Source: Eggerthella sinensis
GTDB taxonomy: Bacteria > Actinomycetota > Coriobacteriia > Coriobacteriales > Eggerthellaceae
Length of the DNA stretch: 46,973 nucleotides
Direction of reading: 5' to 3'
Assembly (NCBI RefSeq): GCF_003339815.1
Contig: NZ_PPTT01000030.1
Coordinates: forward strand, 1-46,973
This document shows, one piece after another, positions 16,851 through 25,008 of this stretch. Numbering within the stretch: position 1 is the first letter of the stretch; each line of letters opens with the position of its first letter. The position numbers were made by a program, and so were the translations under genes. Below the pieces are notes generated by a model, which was not told where the DNA came from, searched no databases, and saw nothing but the letters and a program-made list of their open reading frames with translations.

Positions 16851-17777
16851 ATGACCGCGCGGCACACTTCAGCGCTCGAAGCGCTGCTCGTCGACGACGG
16901 ATTCGACGGCGACGTGTATCCCGCCGAGCCCATGGCGCGGCACACCATGTACCGCATCGGGGGTCCGGCGCGGTTCTACGTGCAGGTGCACTCCGTCGGC
17001 GCGCTCAAGCGACTCATCGCCGTGTGCGATGCGAGCGCGGTGCCCTGGGAAGCCATCGGGCGCGGCAGCAACCTGCTCGTGGCGGACGAGGGGTATTCCG
17101 GCGTCGTCATCACGCTCGGGCGCGATTTCCGCACGTGCCGCTACGACGAGGACACGCATTGCTTCTGCGTGGGCGCGGGCGTGCCGCTGTCGTCGGTGGT
17201 GCAGGAGGCGTTCCGCCGTTCGCTCGCAGGATTCGAGTTCGCGGTGGGCACGCCGGGCACGGTGGGCGGCGCGCTGCGCATGAACGCAGGCTCGCGCGAG
17301 GAGTGGATCGGCTCGCGCGTGGTGTCGGTGACCACGCTGTCGCCCGAAACCGGCCTCGTCCGGCGCGACGGCGACAAGATCGGATGGGGCTACCGCACCA
17401 GTTCGTTTCGGCCCGACGAGGTGATCGTCGAATGCGAACTTTCCGTAGAGCCTGCCGACCCGTTCTTCATCCGCGGTAAGATGGAAGCATCGCACGCGCG
17501 GCGCAAGAAGTCGCAGCCGCTGTCGCTTCCGTCCTGCGGAAGCGTGTTCCGCAACCCCGAGGGCGCCTCCGTGGGAGCGCTCATCGAGGAAGCGGGGCTC
17601 AAGGGCCTTGCGGTGGGCGGCGCGCAGGTGTCGGACGTGCACGCGAACTTCATCGTGAACACGGGCGACGCGACCGCGCGCGACGTGTTGGAACTGATCA
17701 ACCTGGTCAAGACAAAGGTGTACGAAACGTATGGCATCGAATTACAACCGGAAGTCCGCTTCCTCGGGTTCGCGTAA
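16851..17777 (+). CDS. murB: UDP-N-acetylenolpyruvoylglucosamine reductase MurB
   Basis: An FAD-dependent reductase that makes UDP-MurNAc. The product is 308 aa. YRIGGPARFYVQV and GRGSNLLVADEGY bind FAD, GTPGTVGGALRMNAGSRE is the family core, GYRTSSFR carries the substrate-binding Tyr/Arg, and S231 in CGSVFRNP is the expected proton-donor serine. The ATG at 16851 begins a protein that aligns with the family; an in-frame ATG at 16806 lies inside murC and adds an Arg-rich tail. Its 3' end overlaps ftsQ by 47 bases. Confidence 0.95.
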   Translation: MTARHTSALEALLVDDGFDGDVYPAEPMARHTMYRIGGPARFYVQVHSVGALKRLIAVCDASAVPWEAIGRGSNLLVADEGYSGVVITLGRDFRTCRYDEDTHCFCVGAGVPLSSVVQEAFRRSLAGFEFAVGTPGTVGGALRMNAGSREEWIGSRVVSVTTLSPETGLVRRDGDKIGWGYRTSSFRPDEVIVECELSVEPADPFFIRGKMEASHARRKKSQPLSLPSCGSVFRNPEGASVGALIEEAGLKGLAVGGAQVSDVHANFIVNTGDATARDVLELINLVKTKVYETYGIELQPEVRFLGFA

Positions 17778-18804
17778 AGCGACCTCGCGCCGCGCAAGCG
17801 CTTCCGGCTCGGCCGGCAGAGCCCCGCGCCCCGCAGGCGGCGGGGGACGCCCGTCTGCCCGGGGGAGCATGCCGCGCACCGCCGCGCCGCGTCCGTCGTC
17901 GAACGGGTCCTACCGCGTCATACCCGGCGGTCAGCTGCCGAATCGGCGTGCGGGTCAAAGCCGTCCGTCGCTCTCGTCGGTGCGCGTGGGCGACATCGAT
18001 CGCCTCGAGCGCTCGGCGCGCACCCAGAAAACCTATCGTCGCCACCTCGTGCGCATCGGCGTCATCGCGGCGTTGGTGCTCGCCCTCGTGGTGAGCGGCA
18101 TCGCCGTGTACTACTCCAACCTCTTCGCCATCGAAAGCGTGTCGGTGACCGGCGTGGAGCACCTCACGGCAAGCGACATGTCCGAGCTGGCTAGCGTGCC
18201 GGCGGGCACGACGCTGCTGCGCGTGGACACGGCCGGTATCCGCGACCGCCTGCTCAAGGACGCGTGGGTGCAGGACGTGTCGGTGAACCGCATCTTCCCG
18301 AACACCCTCGAGCTGGCCGTCACCGAGCGCACCATCGCCGCGGTGGTGGACGTGCCCACCGAAAACGCCGAGTCCACGCAGAAGTGGGCCATCGCATCGG
18401 ACGGCATGTGGCTCATGCCCATCCCCGCGAAGGATTCGGAGGCGGGCAAGAAGACGAGCGCGAAGGTGTACGAGGATGCCGAAAGCGTGCTCGCCATCAC
18501 CGAGGTGCCCTACGGCACGAGCCCGGAGGTGGGCGCGTACTGTTCCGATGCAAGCGTGAACAACGCGCTCGCCATCGTGGACGGCATGACCACCGAGCTG
18601 GCGGGGCAGGTGAAGAAGGTGGCCGCCACCGAGACCGAGTCCACCACGCTCACGCTGGAAAGCGGGGTGGAGATCGTGTTCGGCACCGCGGACAACATCC
18701 GTGACAAGGAACGCGTCTGCCTCGAAATCATGAAGGAACATCCCGACGGGCTGGCCTACATCAACGTGCGCGTGGTTGACCGGCCAACCTGGAGGGCGCT
18801 CTAG
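17731..18804 (+). CDS. ftsQ: Divisome protein FtsQ (POTRA domain)
   Basis: A bitopic membrane protein that links early and late divisome parts. The product is 357 aa with a long basic Ser/Arg/Pro-rich cytoplasmic N-terminus (about 110 residues), one membrane helix (about 112-132, IGVIAALVLALVVSGIAVYY), then a POTRA domain starting FAIESVSVTGVEHLTASDM and a beta domain. VQDVSVNRIFPNTLELAVTERTIAA is the classical FtsQ signature. The start at 17731 overlaps murB by 47 bases without a clear ribosome site; ATG 17869 is in frame after GGGGGAG and would shorten the tail by 46 residues. Confidence 0.88.
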   Translation: MASNYNRKSASSGSRKATSRRASASGSAGRAPRPAGGGGRPSARGSMPRTAAPRPSSNGSYRVIPGGQLPNRRAGQSRPSLSSVRVGDIDRLERSARTQKTYRRHLVRIGVIAALVLALVVSGIAVYYSNLFAIESVSVTGVEHLTASDMSELASVPAGTTLLRVDTAGIRDRLLKDAWVQDVSVNRIFPNTLELAVTERTIAAVVDVPTENAESTQKWAIASDGMWLMPIPAKDSEAGKKTSAKVYEDAESVLAITEVPYGTSPEVGAYCSDASVNNALAIVDGMTTELAGQVKKVAATETESTTLTLESGVEIVFGTADNIRDKERVCLEIMKEHPDGLAYINVRVVDRPTWRAL

Positions 18805-18910
18805 GCGTTTCCGGCGCGTGCGGGAAACGTCCCGCAACGGCCGTCCGCGGAAGGGGAATACCCCTGGTCGCCATATTGTGAACGTGCGGTTTTCATTACC
18901 GCAGCGTAAT

Positions 18911-18938
18911 TTGCAAATGGTTGATCATCGTGTACAAT
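18911..18938 (+). promoter_or_regulatory. Promoter in front of ftsZ
   Basis: TTGCAA (18911-18916) and TACAAT (18933-18938) are 16 bases apart, 70 bases before the ftsZ start. Two short hairpins lie upstream: CGTTTCC/GGAAACG at 18806-18829, and GCGGT/ACCGC at 18886-18902. The 203-base gap is the largest between ftsQ and divIVA, as expected where ftsZ has its own promoter. Confidence 0.65.
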
Positions 18939-19007
18939 AACCCCACGTGAACTGTGCCCACAAAGGGAAACGCAGCATTTGAAAACGCAGCAGGTGTGGA
19001 GGATACA

Positions 19008-20147
19008 ATGCCAAACAAGATAGGTTCCGAGCATTTGGCGGTCATCAAGGTCGTCGGCGTCGGCGGCGGCGGCACGAATGCCGTGAACCGCATGGTCGAA
19101 GCGGGCGTGCGAGGCGTCGAGTTTATCGCCGTGAACACGGACCGTCAGGCCCTGCTCATGTCGGATGCCGACAAAACGATCCACATCGGCGAAGAGCTGA
19201 CGCGCGGCCTCGGCGCCGGCGCGAACCCCGAGGTGGGATGCCAGGCAGCCGAAGAGAGCCGTGCGGAAATCCGCGAGGCGCTCGCCGAGGCGGACATGGT
19301 GTTCGTCACGGCCGGCGAAGGCGGCGGCACGGGTACGGGCGCTGCGCCCATCATCGCTGAAATCGCGCGCGAGGAAATCGGCGCGCTGACGGTTGGTATC
19401 GTCACCAAGCCGTTCTCCTTCGAGGGACGCACCCGTCGCAACCAGGCGGATCAGGGCATCGACCTGCTGTCTCAGAAAGTGGATACGCTCATCGTCATCC
19501 CGAACGATCGCCTGCTCGAGATCGTCGACAAGAAGACGAGCATGCTCGACGCGTTCCGCATTGCCGACGACACGCTGCGCCAGGGCATCCAGGGCGTCAC
19601 GGACCTCATCACCATCCCGGGTCTCATCAACCTCGACTTCGCTGACATCCGCACCGTCATGAAGGACGCCGGCACCGCCATGATGGGCATCGGCCTGTCC
19701 TCCGGCGAGAACCGCGCCCTCGACGCGGCGCAGCAAGCCACGAACTCCAACCTGCTCGAGGCGTCCATCGCGGGCGCATCGCGCGTGCTGTTCTCCATCG
19801 CCGGCGGCCCCGACCTCACGCTCACCGAGGTTGACGCGGCGGCGCGCACGGTGGAAGCCTGCGCCGACGAGAGCGCCAACATCATCTACGGCCAGATCAT
19901 CGACGAAGGCATGCAGGATCAGGTGCGCATCACCGTCATCGCGACGGGGTTTAAGATGGGCGCGCAGCAGCAGTCCTCCATGGACTTCTCGCGCAAGGAC
20001 CTGTTCGCCTCCACGTCGTCGATGTCGTCGATGTCGTCGATGGATTCGACGCCGGCTGCTCCTCCCGTGACGTTTTCCACGTCATCGAACAACGGCCGCT
20101 TTGCCGACGAGGACTACATCCCCGATTTCCTGAAGCGCCAGCGGTAA
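19008..20147 (+). CDS. ftsZ: Cell division GTPase FtsZ
   Basis: The tubulin-like GTPase that forms the cytokinetic ring. The product is 379 aa. [14 protein letters not shown] binds nucleotide, the tubulin signature G105-GGTGTG111 is intact, and [14 protein letters not shown] includes the T7 catalytic loop. The C-terminal peptide [11 protein letters not shown] is the usual docking tail for SepF and other partners, preceded by a Ser/Met repeat linker. TGGAGGA (18998-19003) fixes ATG 19008; an upstream in-frame ATG at 18954 lies outside the conserved protein. There is no ftsA in the cluster, so SepF, encoded four genes on, is the likely membrane anchor. Confidence 0.98.
   Translation: MPNKIGSEHLAVIKVVGVGGGGTNAVNRMVEAGVRGVEFIAVNTDRQALLMSDADKTIHIGEELTRGLGAGANPEVGCQAAEESRAEIREALAEADMVFVTAGEGGGTGTGAAPIIAEIAREEIGALTVGIVTKPFSFEGRTRRNQADQGIDLLSQKVDTLIVIPNDRLLEIVDKKTSMLDAFRIADDTLRQGIQGVTDLITIPGLINLDFADIRTVMKDAGTAMMGIGLSSGENRALDAAQQATNSNLLEASIAGASRVLFSIAGGPDLTLTEVDAAARTVEACADESANIIYGQIIDEGMQDQVRITVIATGFKMGAQQQSSMDFSRKDLFASTSSMSSMSSMDSTPAAPPVTFSTSSNNGRFADEDYIPDFLKRQR
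20016..20042 (+). repeat. Three 9-bp tandem repeats in the FtsZ linker
   Basis: TCGTCGATG is repeated three times without change, encoding the Ser-Ser-Met triplets of the FtsZ C-terminal linker. Such in-frame repeats can change copy number by slippage and so alter linker length. Confidence 0.8.
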
Positions 20148-20161
20148 GGAACGGTCGCTTG

Positions 20162-21010
20162 ATGGTCGCGACCGAACAACTGCCCATCCCACAGATGACC
20201 GCGCGCCGTTTCGGCGCGCGTTGTCTTCCTGCGCTCACCGACGAGGCGCTGTACGAGCGCACGGGCGTGCGCATCGCCTTCACCGGACGCGAGGGCGGGG
20301 TGAGTCTCGCCCCGTACGCCTCGCTCAACCTGGGCAATCATGTGGGCGACGAGCCCGAAGCCGTCGAACGCAACCGCGCGCTGCTGCTCGAGGCGCTTGA
20401 TGCGGCCGACGTGCCGCTCGTGGTGCCGAGCCAGGTGCACGGCGACGAGGTGGTGAGCATCGACGCGGTGTCTTCCGAAGCGATCGACGAGGCGCGGGCG
20501 GCTGCGCGTGCCGGCGCGGACGCGCTCGTGGTCACCGCGCCCGACGTGGCGGCCCTGCTGTGCTTCGCCGATTGCGTGCCCGTGGTCATTGTGTCGCCCA
20601 CCGGGCGCTTCGCGGTGGCCCATGCCGGATGGCGCGGCGTCGAGAACGGCGTTGCCGCCAAAGCCGTGCGCGCGCTCGCACGCGCGGACGCCGCCGAGCT
20701 GGGGCCGGATGCCGCAGGAACGTACAACGTGTACGTGGGCCCGCACATCCATGCGTCCTGCTTCGAGACGGGCGCCGACGTACGCGATCGGTTCGCGACG
20801 CGGTTCGGACCCGCCTGCATTCCCGACGACCGGCATGTCGACCTGCTCGAGGCGCTGACGCTCGGCCTCGAGGAGGCGGGCGTCGCACGCGAGCGCGTGG
20901 CCGACGCGGGGGTGTGCACGGTGTGCGCGCACGACGAGTATTTCTCCTACCGGGCCGAGGGCGGCGTGTGCGGCCGTCACGGTGCGGTGGCGTTTCGGAA
21001 GGCAAGGTGA
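20162..21010 (+). CDS. pgeF: PgeF / YfiH laccase-domain family protein
   Basis: Belongs to the multicopper-oxidase-like YfiH/DUF152 family, variously described as peptidoglycan editing factor, polyphenol oxidase or purine nucleoside phosphorylase. The product is 282 aa. Family blocks are visible: RIAFTGREGGVSLAPYASLNLGNHVGD, VVPSQVHGDEV (metal-binding His), ALLCFADCVPVVI (Cys), AVAHAGWRGVENG (His) and YVGPHIHASCFETG. ATG 20162 follows AAGGA (20146-20150); TTG 20159 is an alternative. Its place between ftsZ and sepF/yggS is common in Actinobacteria, in keeping with an envelope-linked role, though the reaction here is not settled by sequence. Confidence 0.88.
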   Translation: MVATEQLPIPQMTARRFGARCLPALTDEALYERTGVRIAFTGREGGVSLAPYASLNLGNHVGDEPEAVERNRALLLEALDAADVPLVVPSQVHGDEVVSIDAVSSEAIDEARAAARAGADALVVTAPDVAALLCFADCVPVVIVSPTGRFAVAHAGWRGVENGVAAKAVRALARADAAELGPDAAGTYNVYVGPHIHASCFETGADVRDRFATRFGPACIPDDRHVDLLEALTLGLEEAGVARERVADAGVCTVCAHDEYFSYRAEGGVCGRHGAVAFRKAR

Positions 21011-21015
21011 GGTGC

Positions 21016-21720
21016 ATGGGATTCAAGGAGCGCTACGAACGCACGCTCGCCGAGGCGGCGGCATGCTGCACGGCGGCGGGGCGCGATCCGCGCGATGTGC
21101 GCGTGGTGGCGGTGTCGAAGACGGTGGATGCGAACGCCGTGGCCGCGGCCATCGCGGCCGGCGCGCACGATTTCGGCGAGAACCGCCCGGACTCCCTCGC
21201 GGAGAAGCGCGCCCGGTTCCCGCAGGAGACCTGGCATTTCATCGGCAACGTGCAATCGCGGCGCATCCCCGACATCGTGCGGGACGCAACGCTCGTGCAC
21301 TCGCTGTACCAGGAGCGGCACGTGGCGAAGTTCGACGCGGCGGCTGCGGCGGCGGGCAGGGTGCAGGACGTGCTGCTCGAGGTGAACGTGTCGGGCGAGG
21401 CGAGCAAGAGCGGGCTTGCGCCCGAGGACGTGGCCGAGATGCTGGCGCTGTGCGAAAGCTATCCGCACGTGCGGGTGCGCGGCCTCATGACGATGGCGCC
21501 GCAGGGCGACGCGGCGCGGGCGCGGGCATGCTTCGCGGATTTGGCGCGCTTGCGCGACGACCTGCGGCGCGACCTCGATGCCGATCGGGCCGCGGTATTC
21601 AATGAGCTTTCTATGGGCATGAGCGAAGACTGGCACGAGGCGATAGCCGAGGGCGCTACCATAGTGCGCATCGGGCGAGCCCTGTTCGACGACGCTTTCG
21701 AGGGCCCCGCGCACGCGTGA
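21016..21720 (+). CDS. yggS: YggS / PROSC family PLP homeostasis protein
   Basis: A PLP-binding protein with an alanine-racemase-like barrel that buffers cellular pyridoxal phosphate and has no known catalytic activity. The product is 234 aa. K35 in VVAVSKT is the PLP lysine; FGENRPDSLAEK, WHFIGNVQSRRI, LLEVNVSGEASKSG, GLMTMAP and MGMSEDWHEAI are characteristic. AAGGTGAGG directly upstream supports ATG 21016. Open frame extending far upstream is only an overlap with pgeF. The neighbourhood ftsZ-pgeF-yggS-sepF-yggT-divIVA is a known syntenic block in Gram-positive bacteria. Confidence 0.93.
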   Translation: MGFKERYERTLAEAAACCTAAGRDPRDVRVVAVSKTVDANAVAAAIAAGAHDFGENRPDSLAEKRARFPQETWHFIGNVQSRRIPDIVRDATLVHSLYQERHVAKFDAAAAAAGRVQDVLLEVNVSGEASKSGLAPEDVAEMLALCESYPHVRVRGLMTMAPQGDAARARACFADLARLRDDLRRDLDADRAAVFNELSMGMSEDWHEAIAEGATIVRIGRALFDDAFEGPAHA

Positions 21721-21794
21721 GAGCGCGACGCAGCCAGGACGCAGAACGCAGCGGCGGCGGGACCGCCGGATCAGAAACGAAGCAGGTGAACGGT

Positions 21795-22682
21795 ATGGAG
21801 CTGCCAAAGATCAAGAAATCGGAGCACGGAATGCTCGAGGGAATCAAATCGAAACTCGGTTTCGCGGACGCCAACCAGCAGTACGACGACGGCTACTACG
21901 ACGAGGGATTCGACGACTACAACGATGAGTACGGCGAGTACGGCCCCGACTACAACGAGGCCGATTTCCCCGCCGAAGACGCCCCCAGCTCGCGCTACGA
22001 GCCGTACGCGCCGGTGACGTCGCGCCCTGCGCGCGCCTCCCATGCGCGCGGATCGTCCGTTTCGGCGGCGAAGCTCGTGTCCATCGACGACGTGCGCGCC
22101 CACACGCAGGTGCCGGAGAGCCTCAACCGCGATCCGCTGCCGCCGCGCCGCGTGACCTCGTCGCGCACCATGGTGGATGCCGCCATGCCCGCGCCGGCCA
22201 ACACGCCCACCGCACGTGCGACGGCCGCGTCGAACCGCGAGCGCTCCGAGAGCCTGAACTCGCTGTTCACGTCGACGGCCGACGATGCGTCCGCTCCGTC
22301 ATCGAGCGCGGCCACCGCGGGCCTGCCGGCCGTCAGCCCCACCGCAACGGTGGCAACCGCCACCGCTTCGGCGTTCGACCCCTATGCGGGCGCTGCCGCG
22401 GCGAAGTACAACCCGTCCCGTTCGGTGACCGTGCTCAAGCCGGCCAGCTACGCCGAGGTCGAGCGCATCGCGAAGGCGCTCAAGGCGGGCGACGTCGTGG
22501 TGCTCGCGCTGCGCAACACGCCCGACAACCTGTCGAAGCGCATCCTCGACTTCTCCTTCGGCGTGTCGAGCGCGCTCGATGCGAGCGTGGATTGCGTGGC
22601 GGACAAGGTGTTCGTCATCTCGCGCGGCATGGGCCTCACCGATGCCGAGCGCATGAGCTTGCGCGGGCAGGGCGTGCTGTAA
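21795..22682 (+). CDS. sepF: Z-ring anchor SepF
   Basis: SepF polymerises, bends and anchors FtsZ to the membrane. The product is 295 aa, long for the family because of an acidic/Tyr-rich segment (about residues 32-60) and a long Ser/Ala/Pro linker. The conserved SepF core is the C-terminal 85 residues (SVTVLKPASYAEVERIAKALKAGDVVVLAL to the end). MLEGIKSKLGF near the N-terminus looks like the amphipathic membrane-binding helix. ATG 21795 has AGGTG upstream; ATG 21831, preceded by GGAG at 21821-21824, would put that helix at the very N-terminus and is a real alternative. In the absence of ftsA this is probably the main FtsZ membrane tether. Confidence 0.9.
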   Translation: MELPKIKKSEHGMLEGIKSKLGFADANQQYDDGYYDEGFDDYNDEYGEYGPDYNEADFPAEDAPSSRYEPYAPVTSRPARASHARGSSVSAAKLVSIDDVRAHTQVPESLNRDPLPPRRVTSSRTMVDAAMPAPANTPTARATAASNRERSESLNSLFTSTADDASAPSSSAATAGLPAVSPTATVATATASAFDPYAGAAAAKYNPSRSVTVLKPASYAEVERIAKALKAGDVVVLALRNTPDNLSKRILDFSFGVSSALDASVDCVADKVFVISRGMGLTDAERMSLRGQGVL

Positions 22683-22725
22683 TGTCCGACGGCTCCCTTT
22701 TTCGACGTTCTAAGGAGCAATCCGC

Positions 22726-22986
22726 ATGTTGAGTATCAAGTACCTCATCGTGTCGCTTGCCGACGCGTACAGCATGGTGCTGTTCGTCTACGTGCTCATG
22801 TCGTGGCTTCCCACCGACCGGGGCATTTTGGCGGACATCTACCGAATCTTGGGGAAGGTGTGCGATCCCTACCTTAACCTGTTCAAGAAACTGATTCCCC
22901 CGCTTGGAGGTATGGTGGACGTTACGCCCATCATCGCCCTGCTTGTATTACAATTTGGAGTACGTTTACTGATAAACTTGTTTTAA
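22726..22986 (+). CDS. yggT: YggT family membrane protein
   Basis: A small membrane protein of 86 aa with two hydrophobic helices (about residues 6-28 and 62-84), separated by DRGILADIYRILGKVCDPYLNLFKKLIPPLGG. The CDPYLNLFKKLIPPLGGMVDVTPI block is the YggT signature. AAGGAG lies 9 bases before the ATG. The family has no firm biochemical role but is found next to sepF and divIVA in many Gram-positive bacteria, suggesting a link to division-site membrane organisation. Confidence 0.9.
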   Translation: MLSIKYLIVSLADAYSMVLFVYVLMSWLPTDRGILADIYRILGKVCDPYLNLFKKLIPPLGGMVDVTPIIALLVLQFGVRLLINLF

Positions 22987-22998
22987 TGCGTAGAATCA

Positions 22999-23014
22999 TG
23001 TTCGCGCGCGAACA
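22999..23014. promoter_or_regulatory. 16-bp perfect palindrome in the divIVA leader
   Basis: TGTTCGCGCGCGAACA is perfectly symmetrical and lies between a possible -10 (TAGAAT, 22991-22996) and the divIVA ribosome site. It could be an operator or a strong mRNA hairpin close to the start. It shares the TGTT...AACA frame with the parS site at 3172 but not its core, so it is not called parS. Confidence 0.45.
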
Positions 23015-23031
23015 AGACGAAGGGACTACAG

Positions 23032-23838
23032 ATGGCTATCACCTCGGCTGAGATACACAACCAGAGCTTCTCGATCGATCGCAAGGGCTATGACGTCGAC
23101 GAAGTCGACGTGTTCCTCGAGCATATCGCCGATGAGATCGACGGTATGAACGCCCAGATCGCCCAGCTTGAAAATCAGTTGGATGATCGCAAGTTCGAAG
23201 GCTTCGATACGCCCGCCCGCGTCGAGGCGCCCCCCGTGGTGGACGATTCCGTGCTCGCCGCGAAGGACGAGCGCATCGCCGACCTCGAGCGTCAGCTGGA
23301 GGCCAAGAAGGCCGACGACAACGCCATCGCCCAGGCGCTCATCATCGCGCAGCGCTCGGCCGACGAGATCATCGCGAACGCGAACGCCCAGGCTGCGGCC
23401 ACTATCAAGGATGCCGAGGACGAGGGCAACCGTATCGTGGACAAGGCCGAGGCCGATCGCCAGAAGGTGCTCGACGCTATCAAGAAGCTCGAGGACGACC
23501 GCGAGGACGTGCGCGAGGACTACAAGGACCTGCTCACCGACTTCATCGGCGATGCCACGCGCAAGCTGGCGGAGATCGGCGGCGCCGCTCCTGCTCCCGT
23601 GACCCTGAGCGCGCATGCGCGCACGGTCGACGTGGTGGAGGCCGGTGCCACGGGCCGCGTGACGGCTCCTGCTCAGGCTCCCATCAATCGCGACGGCGCC
23701 GGTGCGTATTCCATGCCGCAGGCGACCACGACGGGCGCCGTGGTGGCTCCTGCCACGCCGATGCCCTCGGGCGTCGAGAAGGATCTGTCCGGCTTCGGCG
23801 ACGCTGACGATGCTTTCGAGTTCGAGGAAATCGACTAG
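23032..23838 (+). CDS. divIVA: Cell pole / septum scaffold DivIVA
   Basis: A coiled-coil protein that senses negative membrane curvature and recruits other factors to poles and septa (Wag31 in mycobacteria). The product is 268 aa. The N-terminal membrane-binding domain is present (ITSAEIHNQSFSIDRKGYDVDEVDVFLEHIADEID, about residues 3-38), followed by two coiled-coil stretches (about 40-55 and 75-180, rich in Ala/Glu/Lys/Asp). A Pro/Ala-rich linker and an acidic tail ending GDADDAFEFEEID follow. AAGGGA precedes the ATG. It closes the cluster and is followed by a clear terminator. Confidence 0.94.
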   Translation: MAITSAEIHNQSFSIDRKGYDVDEVDVFLEHIADEIDGMNAQIAQLENQLDDRKFEGFDTPARVEAPPVVDDSVLAAKDERIADLERQLEAKKADDNAIAQALIIAQRSADEIIANANAQAAATIKDAEDEGNRIVDKAEADRQKVLDAIKKLEDDREDVREDYKDLLTDFIGDATRKLAEIGGAAPAPVTLSAHARTVDVVEAGATGRVTAPAQAPINRDGAGAYSMPQATTTGAVVAPATPMPSGVEKDLSGFGDADDAFEFEEID

Positions 23839-23878
23839 TCGTTCCGCATCGCGCACCTCGCACGTATTCCGCACTGAC

Positions 23879-23913
23879 GAACGCGCTTCCTTCGGGGGAG
23901 CGCGTTCTTTTTT
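23879..23913 (+). terminator. Rho-independent terminator of the dcw cluster
   Basis: A GC-rich stem (GAACGCGCT... pairing with ...AGCGCGTTC, 23879-23907) with a short loop is followed by TTTTTT (23908-23913), 41 bases after the divIVA stop. Confidence 0.9.
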
Positions 23914-23973
23914 GCCGTCTGTGTTCCTCCTAGGGATTTTCCCGCACGTTTTGTCGCTATCTTCTGTAGGCAG

Positions 23974-24004
23974 TTGACGGTGACGTAGCGTCATCGCGTA
24001 TGCT
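23974..24004 (+). promoter_or_regulatory. MerR-type promoter and operator
   Basis: TTGACG (23974-23979) and TATGCT (23999-24004) are separated by 19 bases, the elongated spacer typical of MerR-controlled promoters. Between them lies the perfect dyad TGACG-TAG-CGTCA (23981-23993). In known MerR systems the regulator binds such a dyad and twists the DNA to bring the boxes into line. A GC-rich hairpin (24053-24078) lies just before the ribosome site of the regulator gene. Confidence 0.7.
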
Positions 24005-24090
24005 CGACAGCAGTTCGAGCGCGCGGGGGCGCGCGGCAAGACGAGATAAAAGGCGACGACCGGGGCTTCGGTAGTCGCGGAGGAGCATCC

Positions 24091-24855
24091 ATGACCGAAC
24101 CGAGGTATCTGACGATCGGCGAGCTGGCTCGGCGCGTTGGCGTGACGGTGCGCACGATCCAGTACTACGATCAGCAGGGGCTGCTGTCGCCGTCGGCGAA
24201 GGGGCCTCAGAATCAGCGCCTGTACACCGACGACAACGTGAAAGACCTGTATCGCATTCTGACCTTGAAGTACCTGGGGCTGTCGCTGGCCCAGATCAAA
24301 TCCGATGCAGCTCTTTACCAGGAAGCCGTCGCCGTGCAGGAATTGGCCGACGAGCAGATGGACGCCATCGAAGAGCAGTTCCAGTCGCTGTTCAAGCGCA
24401 TGACCACGCTGCGTTCCCTCCACGACGAGTCGTTGGGGGAGCATGCCGCCAATTGGGAGGCCATGGCCGACACCATCGAGCGCTGCCAGGGAGAGAGCCA
24501 GTTCTTCTGGCGCCTCACCTGCATCCGCGACGATGCGCCCGCCGAGGCGGCCGCCGAAGAGCAGGTGGCGCGCAGCCAGTCGGTGTCGAAGTGGCACGAG
24601 CTCATCGCCGACACCATCCGCCTCATGCCGGCGGGCGAGCCGGTGGACAGCGAGCGCAACCGCGAGCTGGCGAAGCGCTACCTCGAGCTGGACATGACGC
24701 AGGACGTCCACGCCGAGCAGAACTTCATCCTCATGGAGAACATCGCGCCCCACGCGGGCGGCGACGGCTCGTTCGACGAGCTGCGCCAGGCGGTGTTCGA
24801 CCACCTGGAAGCCATCGTCGCCTCCTATCGTTCCCACCCCGATCCGGCCGACTAG
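24091..24855 (+). CDS. MerR-family transcriptional regulator
   Basis: The product is 254 aa. The N-terminal winged helix-turn-helix is clear (YLTIGELARRVGVTVRTIQYYDQQGLLSPS, about residues 6-35), followed by the second wing and RLYTDDNVKDLYRILTLKYLGLSLAQIK. A dimerisation coiled coil spans about residues 75-110. The C-terminal 140 residues form a helical domain I do not recognise, with one cysteine (RLTCIRDD), so a metal-binding site of the MerR/CueR kind is not evident; a small-molecule ligand is more likely. GGAGGA precedes the ATG. It has its own MerR-type operator and is followed by the radical SAM gene and importer, which are its likely targets. Confidence 0.88.
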   Translation: MTEPRYLTIGELARRVGVTVRTIQYYDQQGLLSPSAKGPQNQRLYTDDNVKDLYRILTLKYLGLSLAQIKSDAALYQEAVAVQELADEQMDAIEEQFQSLFKRMTTLRSLHDESLGEHAANWEAMADTIERCQGESQFFWRLTCIRDDAPAEAAAEEQVARSQSVSKWHELIADTIRLMPAGEPVDSERNRELAKRYLELDMTQDVHAEQNFILMENIAPHAGGDGSFDELRQAVFDHLEAIVASYRSHPDPAD

Positions 24856-25008
24856 GCCGCGCGTCGACAGCGCCGCGCGGGCGCCGCAAACGATCTCTCC
24901 CACCCTCCCTTTGCGGCTCCCACGCGGCACGTCATACCCCATAGGTTTCAGCAGTAACGGCAGCGCCGTCTAGGAACGTGCTGTCTCAAACAAGGAAAGG
25001 ATATGCGT

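Noticed and set aside
22999-23014. Second parS site
   Set aside because: It has the outer TGTT/AACA symmetry of parS but the core GCGC lacks the required TCACGTGA.
22999-23014. LexA box
   Set aside because: LexA boxes have GAAC to the left and GTTC to the right; here the order is reversed.
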